NCBI GenBank assembly: GCA_041687095.1 | Contig: JAWLCQ010000006.1 | Coordinates: 8,415 to 72,414 of the forward strand | Source of the DNA: JAWLCQ01 sp041687095 | GTDB taxonomy: Bacteria > Planctomycetota > Phycisphaerae > SM23-33 | Length of the DNA: 64,000 nucleotides | Direction of reading: 5' to 3' | Part shown: piece by piece, positions 56,505-64,000 of the stretch | Position numbering within the stretch: position 1 is the first letter of the stretch | Layout of the letters: each line of letters starts with the position of its first letter | Position numbers and translations under genes: made by a program | The notes under the pieces: generated by a model | Told to the model about the DNA's origin: nothing | What the model saw: the letters and a program-made list of their open reading frames with translations, nothing else | Database searches by the model: none

Positions 56505-58985
56505 ATGGGACAGCTTGGTGGGCTCTCGCGGAGAGGTGGGATATGTCTGGTACTTCTGACGGCGACCTGCACGTTGGCCGGGGCCGGCGATCCGGCGGCA
56601 AGGAGCAAGCCCGCGACGGCACCAAGTGCCGAACCCACACCTGCCATGGATGTCAACAGCGACGCCATCCGCCGCGTCGTGCTCGCCCAACTCTGGGAAC
56701 CCACGGACGAGGCCGTCGAGGAGATGAAGCGATTGCTCAAGGCATTGGTCTCCGCGGACGACGCCACTCGTGAAGCCGCGATCCAGCAGTTCCTCGCCAA
56801 CCCCGCCCCGATCATGATTGCCATACGGAGGAGGGACCACATCGACCCCGGTTCACTGTTCACACCCGAGGAACGAGAGCGGCTGGAGGCTTTGGGCGAG
56901 CGGGAGGATGTTCGCCACGCCACGAAGGATGTGGGCGAACGGTTCAACTTCGCTGAATCGCAGGGGCTGATGAACCGCATCGACTACCTGATCGATCTGC
57001 TGGACTGGGCAAGTGTAGAGGACCGGGATACGGTAGCCGCACAGTTGCGGAAGCTCGCGCGTGCGGAGTTTGGCACGGACGTCGCGCAGTGGAAGGCATG
57101 GAGGGCGGAGCATCCAAACTGGGGGGCGCTCAACCAATTCGCTCCGGAGGTCGGCGACCTGTTGCGGCTGCAGTTGCGCGACGGACGCCTGCAACTCGAC
57201 CGCCGACACTGGCAGGATTCGGCGGGCAGGATTGACAGGAAGGAGTTGGAAACGCGTCTGCTGGCGGGGAAGCGGGACCGTAGGTTGCACGCAGAGGAAA
57301 GGCGTGTCGAGTACGCCCGCCGTGTGCTCGAAGGACCGCCGGAACGACTACTCTTTGAACGTTTGCGGATGGCGACGGAGTCACTGGGCTGCGGGCGGCG
57401 GGAGGGCGGGGGAGTCGTGCGGTGGACCTTCAGGGCGAATGGGCTCTCTGGCGTCATGTCGCACCGCAGCAACCGCACGTTCCGGTTGGGCCCACGCAAC
57501 ACCCCGCAGGTCACGCAGGGGGCTTTGATCCAGTTCACGCTGGTCGAGTCCGCACACCCCCGACGACGGCTGGAGGTGTACGAGGATGATGCGGGACGGC
57601 TGCGTCTGCTGCTGATCGACCGGGAGGACGGTTCGATCGTGGTGCTCGACCAGCGGGAGAACGGGGCGATCGCGGCCGGCTGGGCCGGTGCCGGCGGTGC
57701 GTCGGCTCTCCGCGCGGACTCCTTTGACAGACTGCTAGGCATGCACGGGCGGGCGGTTCGGGAATGGGTGCTGGGCCCGCTGGTGGATGCGGGCGTGGCG
57801 CTGCCCGCTCTGCCAGAGCCTTCCACCGAGCCCGACGCCCCCGTCGTCGCCCAGGAACCGCCCGACGGTGCTGCGGATTGGGGGAGAGGCGCGTTCGAGG
57901 ATGTTGCGTCCGATGTCGGCCGCTTGGTCGTTCTCGCCGCTGACGCCAACGGCCTGCTCGTGGACCGCGAGCACTGGTGCGAAGGAGTGCCCGAGGAGGA
58001 CCGCAAGCGACTGGCGGAGACGGATTTCGATCGACTGGGATGTTTCAAGGACAGCGAAGGGTTGCTGAGGCACTACACCGGGGAGCGGGCCCGGACCATG
58101 CGCGGGGCAATCGAGGTGATGAGCCTGCTCTACCTGGCGTGCCAGAACCGCGACGGCCACGGAGGCGGGACCGGGTGCGGGAGCGGGACGCACCTTCTGG
58201 ACTGCGACTTCTCCTGCAGCAGCATGTACGTAACGCTCACGTTACGACCGGGCACGGCGATCTCGCTGTCTGAGAACAAGGACCCGTCTCGCAGTATCGA
58301 GATCAAAGAGGACGGTGCTGGTGCACTGTGGGTGATCTTCTGCGGAGAAGCCGACGGAGCGTTGCTTGTCATCAACCAGGGAGCGAACGGGCGGTTCAGT
58401 CTCGTCGAGCGCAGTGGCGGCGAGCTCTTCACCGCCACCGCCGATTCCTACCGGGCGTTCGCTCGCAGATATCCCCGCTACCTCCACGAGCGGGCGATGG
58501 CGTCCCTGCGCCAACTGGGCGTCCTGACGCCCCCCGACCTGTGCGGGCCGGACGTCATGCGGATCGTCCTGGGCAACCTGTCGAGTTCCGAGGTGAAGGA
58601 TGCGGAGGACTTTCGGCGTCTGCTGAGACAACTCGACTCCGACACCTACGCGGTGCGTGAGGAAGCGACGCAGGCGATGATCCTGGGTTTTTCGAGGTAC
58701 GCCAAGCTGCTCCAGCAGGCTGGCGAGGACGAAGAGCTTTCGGCGGAGGTCAAGTATCGCCTGAAGCTGATCTTCGCGGCCGCAGGAGAGTCACTGCGAC
58801 TCGCCCGGTTCGTCCGGAACCTGCGACTGGATCAAGACGTGGACTACCTGGTGGACCTCCTGGCGAATGCCGCCCCGCCAGATCGGCCCGTGGTGGCCAG
58901 CCGTCTTACGGCGATCACCGGTGTGGATCTCGGGACGGACCCCGACGCGTGGCGGAATTGGCTGGTATCCCAGGACCGCCTATGA
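56505..58985 (+). CDS. Secreted protein of unknown function with internal duplication
   Basis: GGAGAGGAG supports ATG 56505. The 826-residue product has a signal peptide (GGICLVLLTATCTLAGAG, cleavage near residue 28). A segment near 130-190 (MNRIDYLIDLLDWASVEDRD, then FGTDVAQWKAW) returns at the C-terminus (VDYLVDLLANAAPPDR, then LGTDPDAWRNW). Two beta-type modules also repeat: LLRLQLRDGRLQLDRRHW near 215 and LVVLAADANGLLVDREHW near 470. HEAT-like helices (DDATREAAIQQFL; YAVREEATQAMI) accompany each copy. Cys-rich stretch GTHLLDCDFSCSS lies near 565. No known family is recognised. It is last before the repeat block upstream of coaC. Confidence 0.72.
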   Translation: MGQLGGLSRRGGICLVLLTATCTLAGAGDPAARSKPATAPSAEPTPAMDVNSDAIRRVVLAQLWEPTDEAVEEMKRLLKALVSADDATREAAIQQFLANPAPIMIAIRRRDHIDPGSLFTPEERERLEALGEREDVRHATKDVGERFNFAESQGLMNRIDYLIDLLDWASVEDRDTVAAQLRKLARAEFGTDVAQWKAWRAEHPNWGALNQFAPEVGDLLRLQLRDGRLQLDRRHWQDSAGRIDRKELETRLLAGKRDRRLHAEERRVEYARRVLEGPPERLLFERLRMATESLGCGRREGGGVVRWTFRANGLSGVMSHRSNRTFRLGPRNTPQVTQGALIQFTLVESAHPRRRLEVYEDDAGRLRLLLIDREDGSIVVLDQRENGAIAAGWAGAGGASALRADSFDRLLGMHGRAVREWVLGPLVDAGVALPALPEPSTEPDAPVVAQEPPDGAADWGRGAFEDVASDVGRLVVLAADANGLLVDREHWCEGVPEEDRKRLAETDFDRLGCFKDSEGLLRHYTGERARTMRGAIEVMSLLYLACQNRDGHGGGTGCGSGTHLLDCDFSCSSMYVTLTLRPGTAISLSENKDPSRSIEIKEDGAGALWVIFCGEADGALLVINQGANGRFSLVERSGGELFTATADSYRAFARRYPRYLHERAMASLRQLGVLTPPDLCGPDVMRIVLGNLSSSEVKDAEDFRRLLRQLDSDTYAVREEATQAMILGFSRYAKLLQQAGEDEELSAEVKYRLKLIFAAAGESLRLARFVRNLRLDQDVDYLVDLLANAAPPDRPVVASRLTAITGVDLGTDPDAWRNWLVSQDRL

Positions 58986-59072
58986 ATATCGAGGCAACAC
59001 AGACCGAAAAACATAAACTGTCCGCGAACTGCCGAACTCCGTCTGGCCGTCCGCTCAGCCCGCAGGGCGGAC

Positions 59073-59249
59073 CTTCGTGAGCCTGGGGCAGAGCGCAGCG
59101 CCGCCCCGGGGCCCGGTGTCTCCCTATGTCAAGCCCTGAAAGGGCGCAACAGGGGCAAGCTGAGCGGCTCGGTTGCGCCCTTTCAGGGCTCGGAGAGGAG
59201 AGGGCCCACTTCCCGGGGCGGCGCTTCGCTCTGCCCCGGGCTTACGAAG
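59073..59249. repeat. Nested palindrome of the CCCTGAAAGGGC family, copy 2
   Basis: Outer arms 59073-59110 and 59212-59249 are 38 bases long with three mismatches. Inner arms 59132-59150 and 59172-59190 (AGCCCTGAAAGGGCGCAAC) are perfect. Both pairs share one centre at 59161. The plan matches 27917-28087. No gene lies in 58986-59377. Confidence 0.75.
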
Positions 59250-59308
59250 GTGAGCCCTTTGGGCTCAGCCCGTTCACCGCTGCGCACCTGCGTACAGTGT
59301 GGCGATCG

Positions 59309-59349
59309 AGGATAGACGATGCACTGGGACGATTAAGGATAGACGATGC
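59309..59349 (+). repeat. Two copies of AGGATAGACGATGC
   Basis: Exact 14-base direct repeats at 59309-59322 and 59336-59349, just downstream of coaC. Confidence 0.6.
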
Positions 59350-59377
59350 TCGGCCACGGGGCGGAAGCAGCCACCCG

Positions 59378-59983
59378 CTACGGGGCGGAAACGCCCGCCC
59401 GCTTCGGCGGGTTGCGCAGGAGCAGGTCCTGCGTCCTGGCCAGGATGTCCTCGGGCGAGATCATCCGCCCCTCCCCCACTGTTCCGCACGCGAGGTATCC
59501 GCTGGCGGGGCCTACCACATGCACCCCGCGGCCGCGGAGCGTCGCGAGGTTCGCCTGCGTCGCCGGCGCGTTCCACATCCGCGTGTTCATGGCCGGGGCG
59601 ACGAGGATCTCGCACTCCCCCGTGCTCGACAGCGCCAGGCAGCTCACCAACTCGTCGGCGATCCCGCAGGCGATCTTCGCCAGCGTGTTCGCCGTCGCCG
59701 GGGCGATGACCATCAGGTCCGCCCGCTCCGTCAGGCTGATGTGCTGCGCGCGGAAATCCTCCGCGTCCATCCACAGGCTCGTAAACACCTGCCGCCGCGT
59801 GAGCGACTGGAACGTCAGGGGCGCGACGAACCGCTCGGCCGCGGGGGTCATGGCCACGCTCACGCCCGCCCCCGCCTGCACCAGCCGCGACGCCAGGTCC
59901 GCGGACTTATAGCACGCGATCCCGCCCGTGACGCACAGCAGGACCTCGTATCCTTGCAGCGGTCTGTCGGCGGGATCGGCCAT
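59378..59983 (-). CDS. coaC: Stand-alone phosphopantothenoylcysteine decarboxylase (CoaC domain)
   Basis: This 201-residue flavoprotein matches the N-terminal half of CoaBC: VTGGIACYKSADLASRL, TPAAERFVAPLTFQSLTRR, the active-site His in HISLTERADLMVIAPATANT, the PAMNTRMW motif and the catalytic Cys region ACGTVGEGRM. It decarboxylates 4'-phosphopantothenoylcysteine in coenzyme A synthesis. The ligase domain is absent and lies about 6 kb away at 52591-53217. It follows rpoZ by 11 bases, the order gmk-rpoZ-coaC being widespread. Confidence 0.92.
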   Translation of the reverse strand: MADPADRPLQGYEVLLCVTGGIACYKSADLASRLVQAGAGVSVAMTPAAERFVAPLTFQSLTRRQVFTSLWMDAEDFRAQHISLTERADLMVIAPATANTLAKIACGIADELVSCLALSSTGECEILVAPAMNTRMWNAPATQANLATLRGRGVHVVGPASGYLACGTVGEGRMISPEDILARTQDLLLRNPPKRAGVSAP

Positions 59984-59994
59984 GCGGGGCGGTC

Positions 59995-60225
59995 CTACTT
60001 GAGTTGGTCGGGCGGCAGAATGTCGGAGTTGTCGTAGTCGATCCCGATCTTGTCCTCGAGGATCTCCTGGATCACGACCTCCATGGGCGTCATCCCGGGC
60101 TTGGCCGTCACGAACGGCCGCGCGCCCTGCAGAATCTCCACCATTCGCTTCTGGATGAGGGCGGTCAGCTTGAACCGTCCGCCCACCTTCTTCACCAGCG
60201 CATCGCTCTTCAGAGCCTCAATCAT
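59995..60225 (-). CDS. rpoZ: RNA polymerase omega subunit
   Basis: The 76-residue product from ATG 60225 begins MIEALKSDALVKKVGGRFKL and contains ALIQKRMVEILQGARPFV, the core of the omega fold that binds the RNA polymerase beta-prime subunit. A GTG at 60234 overlapping the gmk stop would add three residues, but its ribosome site is too close. It sits directly behind gmk as in many bacteria. Confidence 0.9.
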   Translation of the reverse strand: MIEALKSDALVKKVGGRFKLTALIQKRMVEILQGARPFVTAKPGMTPMEVVIQEILEDKIGIDYDNSDILPPDQLK

Positions 60226-60230
60226 CCCGC

Positions 60231-60797
60231 TCACTCTCCCTGCTCGATGATCGCCACCAGTTCATCGATGGCCGATTCGAGTTGATGGTTGACAATGACG
60301 TGATTATACACGCCGCTGTTCTTCGCTGTTTCCATTTCCTTCCGCGCCTCGCCCAGCCGTCGGGCGAGCGCGTCGGCGTCCTCGGTCCCGCGGCCTCGCA
60401 GCCGCCGGGCCAGTTCCTCGTCGCTCGGGGGCAGGATCAGCACGAACGTCGCGTCCGGCGCCTTCTCGTGCACCTGCAGTCCGCCCTGGACGTCGATCTC
60501 CAGAACCACGCTCTGCCCGCCCGCCAGCGCCTCGCGGATCGGCCCCGCCGGGGTGCCGTAGCACTGGCCGTAGATCTCCGCCCACTCCAGCAACTCGCCG
60601 CGCTCCACCATGCCGTCGAACGTCGCGCGGTCCACGAACCAGTACTCCCGGCCATTCTGCTCGCCCGCGCGCGGCGGGCGCGTCGTGGCCGACACGCTGA
60701 ACTGCGCACCGGTGCGGCGGACGGCCTCGCGGTCGATGGTGCTCTTGCCCACGCCCGACGGGCCGGTCACGACAATGAGTCTGCCTTTGCCTGCCAT
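60231..60797 (-). CDS. gmk: Guanylate kinase
   Basis: The 188-residue protein has the P-loop GPSGVGKS at 12-19, the GMP-binding segment SVSATTRPPRAGEQNGREYW, EWAEIYGQCYGTP and VLEIDVQGGLQVHEK, then a lid with LARRLRGRGTEDADALARRL. It converts GMP to GDP. It is slightly shorter than usual because the N-terminus starts close to the P-loop and the C-terminus is short. It lies between yicC and rpoZ, with 16 bases to yicC. Confidence 0.95.
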   Translation of the reverse strand: MAGKGRLIVVTGPSGVGKSTIDREAVRRTGAQFSVSATTRPPRAGEQNGREYWFVDRATFDGMVERGELLEWAEIYGQCYGTPAGPIREALAGGQSVVLEIDVQGGLQVHEKAPDATFVLILPPSDEELARRLRGRGTEDADALARRLGEARKEMETAKNSGVYNHVIVNHQLESAIDELVAIIEQGE

Positions 60798-60813
60798 GCC
60801 GCCTTCCGTCGTG

Positions 60814-61695
60814 CTACTCGACGTTCTGCACCTGTTCCTTGATCCGGTCGATCGCCGTCTTCATCTCGACCACGATCCGGGCGATCTCCGCGTCGTTGCC
60901 CTTGGAGGCGATCGTGTTCGCCTCCCGGAGCATCTCCTGGGCAATGAACTCCAGCTTCCGCCCGGCCGCGTCGGGCCCTTCCATCGCCGCCAGGAAGTGC
61001 TCCACGTGCGCCTTGAGGCGAGCAAGCTCCTCCTCGACGTCACAGCGTTCGGCGAAGACGGCGACCTCGCGAGCGAGGATCTCGGCGTCCAGGTTCAGGG
61101 AGGCGGCGCGGGTGAGTTCGGCGACCCGCTCGCGCAGGCGGTCGTGGTAGCCCTGCACCACCTGGGGGGCCCGCTTCTCCACGGCGCCCGTCGCCCGCGA
61201 GACCTCCTCGCAGTTCTTTCGCAACTCCGCCGCCAGGGCCAGCCCCTCGCGGTCACGCATCTCGACCATCCGCTCCAGGGCCTGCTCGATCAGCGTGAAC
61301 AGCCCGTCGCGGGTCTGCTCGCACAGGTCGGTCAGCTCGGGGACCTCGGTGGCCCCGGGCAGTTGGAGCAACGTGCCCAGGTCGATCCGCAGCGTGGGAT
61401 TCGCCTCCACCTCCAGCTCGCGAAGCTGATCCAGGTACGCCGACACCACCGGGAGGTTCACCCGGCAGGCGGCCTTGTCGTGGGGCAGGCGCATGCGGAT
61501 CGCCAGGTACACCGTCCCCCGCGTGATGCGGGACCGAATGAGCTTCTCGACGTCGGACTCCGCGGAGTTCCACGCGTCGGGCGCCTTGATCGCCACCTTG
61601 AGGTAGCGGTTGTTGACGGACCGGACCTCGATGGCGTACTCGATGCCCTCGCACTGTCCCTCCGCCGATCCGTACCCGGTCATGGAACGCAGCAT
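60814..61695 (-). CDS. yicC: YicC/YloC family endoribonuclease
   Basis: The 293-residue product shows the family start MLRSMTGYGSAEGQCEGI, VRSVNNRYLKVAIKAPD, and the conserved C-terminal DUF1732 part AGRKLEFIAQEMLREANTIA, SKGNDAEIARIVVEMK. Members have been shown to cut RNA and to act on small RNAs. It lies directly before gmk as in many genomes. Confidence 0.93.
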   Translation of the reverse strand: MLRSMTGYGSAEGQCEGIEYAIEVRSVNNRYLKVAIKAPDAWNSAESDVEKLIRSRITRGTVYLAIRMRLPHDKAACRVNLPVVSAYLDQLRELEVEANPTLRIDLGTLLQLPGATEVPELTDLCEQTRDGLFTLIEQALERMVEMRDREGLALAAELRKNCEEVSRATGAVEKRAPQVVQGYHDRLRERVAELTRAASLNLDAEILAREVAVFAERCDVEEELARLKAHVEHFLAAMEGPDAAGRKLEFIAQEMLREANTIASKGNDAEIARIVVEMKTAIDRIKEQVQNVE

Positions 61696-61720
61696 GGTCC
61701 GCTCCTGTCGCTGAGGGATG

Positions 61721-62311
61721 CTAGTCCACCACCGCGGGCTCCGCCGGCACCGCGTTGCCGTCGGCCTCGCCCGCCGCGGGCGATTCCGGGGCGGCCTCGG
61801 GGCTGGGGGGGGCCGCCGGCGCCTCGCCGGGGGCGGCGTAGCGGGCGGTGACCACGCGGGACGGAATGTACCCGGGCCGATACGCCCGGGCCTTCACCGT
61901 CGTGCCCGGTTCGACCTTCACCAGGATCTTCTGGTACATCGCCGACTCCTCCGTCGGATCGCTCCCGTCCAGCGTGTAGCGGATCTGCGTGTTCCCGCGA
62001 TCCCCGGGGACGGTCATCCGCACGGAGACGTCTTCGGTGATCTCCCCTTGCGGGGGGAGGAAGACCGGCGCGTCCACCTGCCCCTTCTCGGGGCGGAACG
62101 CCAGCGTCGTCCCGATCGCCAGCAGCAGGAACAGGCCCGTCAGGACGATCGTGACCCAGGTGAACACGTCACCCGTCCGCGTCCCGAAGGCGCTGGTGGC
62201 CACGCCCCCCAACGCCGCGCCCAGGCCCCCCCCGCGGCCCTTCTGCAGGAGCACGACGACGATCAGCAGCACACAGATAATGATGAACAACGTGACGAAG
62301 AAAGTTGCCAT
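61721..62311 (-). CDS. secG: SecG with a C-terminal chitobiase/HEX_C-like domain
   Basis: The 196-residue product begins as SecG: a first membrane helix (about 4-24), LLQKGRGGGLGAALGG and AFGTRTGDV in the cytoplasmic loop, and a second helix (about 51-72). SecG is normally 70-120 residues and ends soon after. Here a further domain follows (about 85-150) with IRYTLDGSDPT and MYQKILVKVEPGTTVKARAY, the pattern of CHB_HEX_C_1 beta domains, then an Ala/Pro/Glu-rich tail. The ATG at 62311 has GAGG six bases upstream. The extra domain would face the periplasm. Confidence 0.88.
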   Translation of the reverse strand: MATFFVTLFIIICVLLIVVVLLQKGRGGGLGAALGGVATSAFGTRTGDVFTWVTIVLTGLFLLLAIGTTLAFRPEKGQVDAPVFLPPQGEITEDVSVRMTVPGDRGNTQIRYTLDGSDPTEESAMYQKILVKVEPGTTVKARAYRPGYIPSRVVTARYAAPGEAPAAPPSPEAAPESPAAGEADGNAVPAEPAVVD

Positions 62312-62375
62312 ACTCAACCTCGATTGGAATTCCGCGGTTCGACGGGCATCGGATGCCTCTCGCCCGACCTGGAGC

Positions 62376-63134
62376 CTACAGCCCCGCCTTCACAATGCCG
62401 GCGAAGTCCTCGACCTTCAGCGCCGCCCCGCCCACCAGCGCCCCATCCACGTCCGGAAGCGCCAGCAGCTCGCGGGCGTTGGAAGGCTTCACCGACCCGC
62501 CGTACTGGATCCGCACCACGTCCGCCGTCTCGGGGCCATACAGCTCGCCCAGCAGCTTGCGGATCATCGCGTGGACCTCCTGCGCCTGCTCCGGGCTCGC
62601 CGTCTTGCCCGTCCCGATGGCCCAGACGGGCTCGTAGGCGACGGTCACGCGGGAGGCGTCGGCCTTGGAGACGCCCTCCAGCCCGATCCGCACCTGCCGC
62701 TCCACCACGTCCCACGTCTTGCCCGCCTCACGCTCCTCCAGCAGCTCGCCCACGCAGAAGATCGGCAGCAGCCCGTCGGACAGCGCCTTCACCACCTTGC
62801 GGTTGATCAGCTCGTCGCTCTCCCCGATCACGTGCCGCCGCTCGCTGTGCCCCAGGATCGCGTACCGGCAGCCCACGTCCTTCAGCATCGCCGTGGAGAT
62901 CTCGCCCGTGAACGCCCCGTTGTCCTCGTAGAACATGTCCTGCGCGCCGACGGCGATCTTCGAGCCCTTGACCGCCTCCACGACCGCCGGAACGTACACG
63001 AACGGCGGGCAGACCGCCAGGTCCACCGCCTCGACCGATCCGATCGCCGCCACCAGCCCGCCCGCCAGGGCCTTCGCCTCCGAAAGGCTGGTGTTCATCT
63101 TCCAGTTGCCGGCTATGAAGAGCTTTCTCGCCAT
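62376..63134 (-). CDS. tpiA: Triosephosphate isomerase
   Basis: The 252-residue product has the catalytic residues in place: K12 in GNWKMN, H96 in ILGHSERR and E168 in AYEPVWAIGTG, and the phosphate loop IQYGGSVKPSN. It interconverts dihydroxyacetone phosphate and glyceraldehyde 3-phosphate. ATG 63134 is the family start (MARKLFIAGNWKM). It lies between pheA and secG, an order common in planctomycetes and other bacteria where tpiA precedes secG. Confidence 0.96.
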   Translation of the reverse strand: MARKLFIAGNWKMNTSLSEAKALAGGLVAAIGSVEAVDLAVCPPFVYVPAVVEAVKGSKIAVGAQDMFYEDNGAFTGEISTAMLKDVGCRYAILGHSERRHVIGESDELINRKVVKALSDGLLPIFCVGELLEEREAGKTWDVVERQVRIGLEGVSKADASRVTVAYEPVWAIGTGKTASPEQAQEVHAMIRKLLGELYGPETADVVRIQYGGSVKPSNARELLALPDVDGALVGGAALKVEDFAGIVKAGL

Positions 63135-63178
63135 GGGTCTCGTTCTCCGCATCGTCTAAGTAGGAAACCAGGTAACGC

Positions 63179-64000
63179 TCAGGACGTCTCCCGCGCCTTC
63201 GGGAAGCTCCCCAGCACGTGCATCTCACCGCAGTGCTCGCGGGACTCCTCCAAGGCGTTGGAAACGTTCAGGTCCTCACGGTGGCCCTCGAAATCGATGA
63301 AGAAGTAGTACTCCCAGTTCTTCCGCTTCGACGGCCGCGTGTCAATGCTCGTCAGGTTCACCCCGTACCGGGCGAAGATGCTCAGCACCTCCACCAGCGC
63401 CCCGGCGCGGTGGGCGGTGGTGAACATCACCGCGGTCTTGTCCGAGCCCGTCCGCCGCGAACTGGCCCGGCCGATGACGAAGAACCGCGTCGTGTTGTTC
63501 GGATTGTCCTCGATGTTGGCGAAGACGATCTTCAGTCCGTACAGCTCGGCCGCCAGCGTCGACCCGATGGCCGCCAGGTTCTGCTCCGTCATCGCCATCT
63601 CCGCCGCCTTGGAACTGCTGGCGACGGGGAGGAGCTGGACGTCGTTGAACCGCGAACTCAGCCACCGGCGGCACTGGGCGAAGACCTCGGGCTTGGAGGC
63701 GATCACCTTGATCTGCTCGGGGGGGCTGTTGGCCAACAGGTTGTGGTGGATCTCGATGAGCACCTCGGCACAGACGTGCACGGACGAGTCCAGGAAGCAG
63801 TCCATCGTGTCGATGATCCCGCCGCCCACGCTGTTCTCGATGGGCACCAGGCCCAGATCGCAATGCCCGCGGGCGACCTCCTCGAACACCGCCTGGATGT
63901 CCGCCAGCGGGAGGTACTCCACCGACGCCCCGAACTTCCGCATCGCCGCCAACTGCGAAAAACTGCCCTCGGGCCCCAGAAAGCCGATGCGAAGCGGCTT
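63179..64000 (-). CDS. pheA: Prephenate dehydratase, cut by the window end
   Basis: The frame enters at base 64000 and reads RIGFLGPEGSFSQLAAM, the start of the prephenate dehydratase domain. Next come LGLVPIENSVGGGIIDTMD, NPNNTTRFFVIGR (with the catalytic Thr-Arg pair) and the ACT regulatory domain (GALVEVLSIFARYGVNLTSI, then ESRP-like TRPSKRKNWEYYFFID). It converts prephenate to phenylpyruvate for phenylalanine synthesis and is feedback-controlled by the ACT domain. A chorismate mutase domain would lie upstream of the window and cannot be judged. Confidence 0.94.
   Translation of the reverse strand, partial: KPLRIGFLGPEGSFSQLAAMRKFGASVEYLPLADIQAVFEEVARGHCDLGLVPIENSVGGGIIDTMDCFLDSSVHVCAEVLIEIHHNLLANSPPEQIKVIASKPEVFAQCRRWLSSRFNDVQLLPVASSSKAAEMAMTEQNLAAIGSTLAAELYGLKIVFANIEDNPNNTTRFFVIGRASSRRTGSDKTAVMFTTAHRAGALVEVLSIFARYGVNLTSIDTRPSKRKNWEYYFFIDFEGHREDLNVSNALEESREHCGEMHVLGSFPKARETS

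Overview
The window is high-GC DNA with third codon positions almost all G or C. It comes from a bacterium with a two-membrane envelope: lptF/lptG-type permeases, ExbB/ExbD motors, PilB/PilT/PilC and pseudopilins are all present. The large DUF4159 membrane protein beside ExbBD genes, very large TPR proteins, many pseudopilin-like genes, a GH65 enzyme, a uroporphyrinogen-decarboxylase-like protein and many short nested palindromic repeats between genes point to Planctomycetota, perhaps Phycisphaerae. This placement is an inference from gene content; there is no rRNA or tRNA gene to confirm it.

Layout. 1-769: start of an unknown membrane-anchored protein. 1336-4059: mutS2 with an unusual C-terminus. 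4060-5021: repeat mosaic. 5022-8068 (minus): lptG and lptF. 8725-11499 (minus): a five-PAS sensor histidine kinase without a partner. 11647-12189: a GGQ release-factor-like rescue protein, followed by the 5' stump of a sulfatase gene cut off by a repeat element. 13051-27438 (plus): a type IV pilus / type II secretion-like operon with two PilB-type ATPases, PilT, PilC, six prepilin-like genes and a very large GspK/PilX-like protein. 27439-28333: terminator and nested palindromes between convergent operons. 28334-43840 (minus): an eight-gene operon running 2611-residue TPR/beta-repeat protein, TPR protein, smaller TPR/beta-repeat protein, ExbB, ExbD, ExbD, TolA-like single-pass protein, DUF4159 membrane protein. 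I read this as an ion-driven envelope machine and regard it as the best candidate for an undescribed system.

44211-47774 (plus): aldo/keto reductase and GH65 glycoside phosphorylase. 48076-53217 (minus): ftsK, dut, a URO-D-like protein and a stand-alone coaB domain. 53218-59377: an accessory stretch rich in palindromes, with a GNAT-kinase fusion, a nucleoside hydrolase, a frameshifted small gene and an 826-residue secreted protein with internal duplication. 59378-64000 (minus): a housekeeping run read in the order pheA (cut by the window end), tpiA, secG, yicC, gmk, rpoZ, coaC. CoaB and CoaC, one fused protein in most bacteria, are thus separate genes about 6 kb apart.

How the parts work together. 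The pilus operon supplies extension (PilB), retraction (PilT), platform (PilC) and a set of minor-pilin-like subunits, but no secretin, PilM/N/O or prepilin peptidase is in view, so it must rely on genes elsewhere. The ExbBD operon would couple an ion gradient across the inner membrane to very long periplasmic scaffold proteins. Almost every gap over 300 bases is occupied by nested inverted repeats, some of which abut or overlap stop codons.
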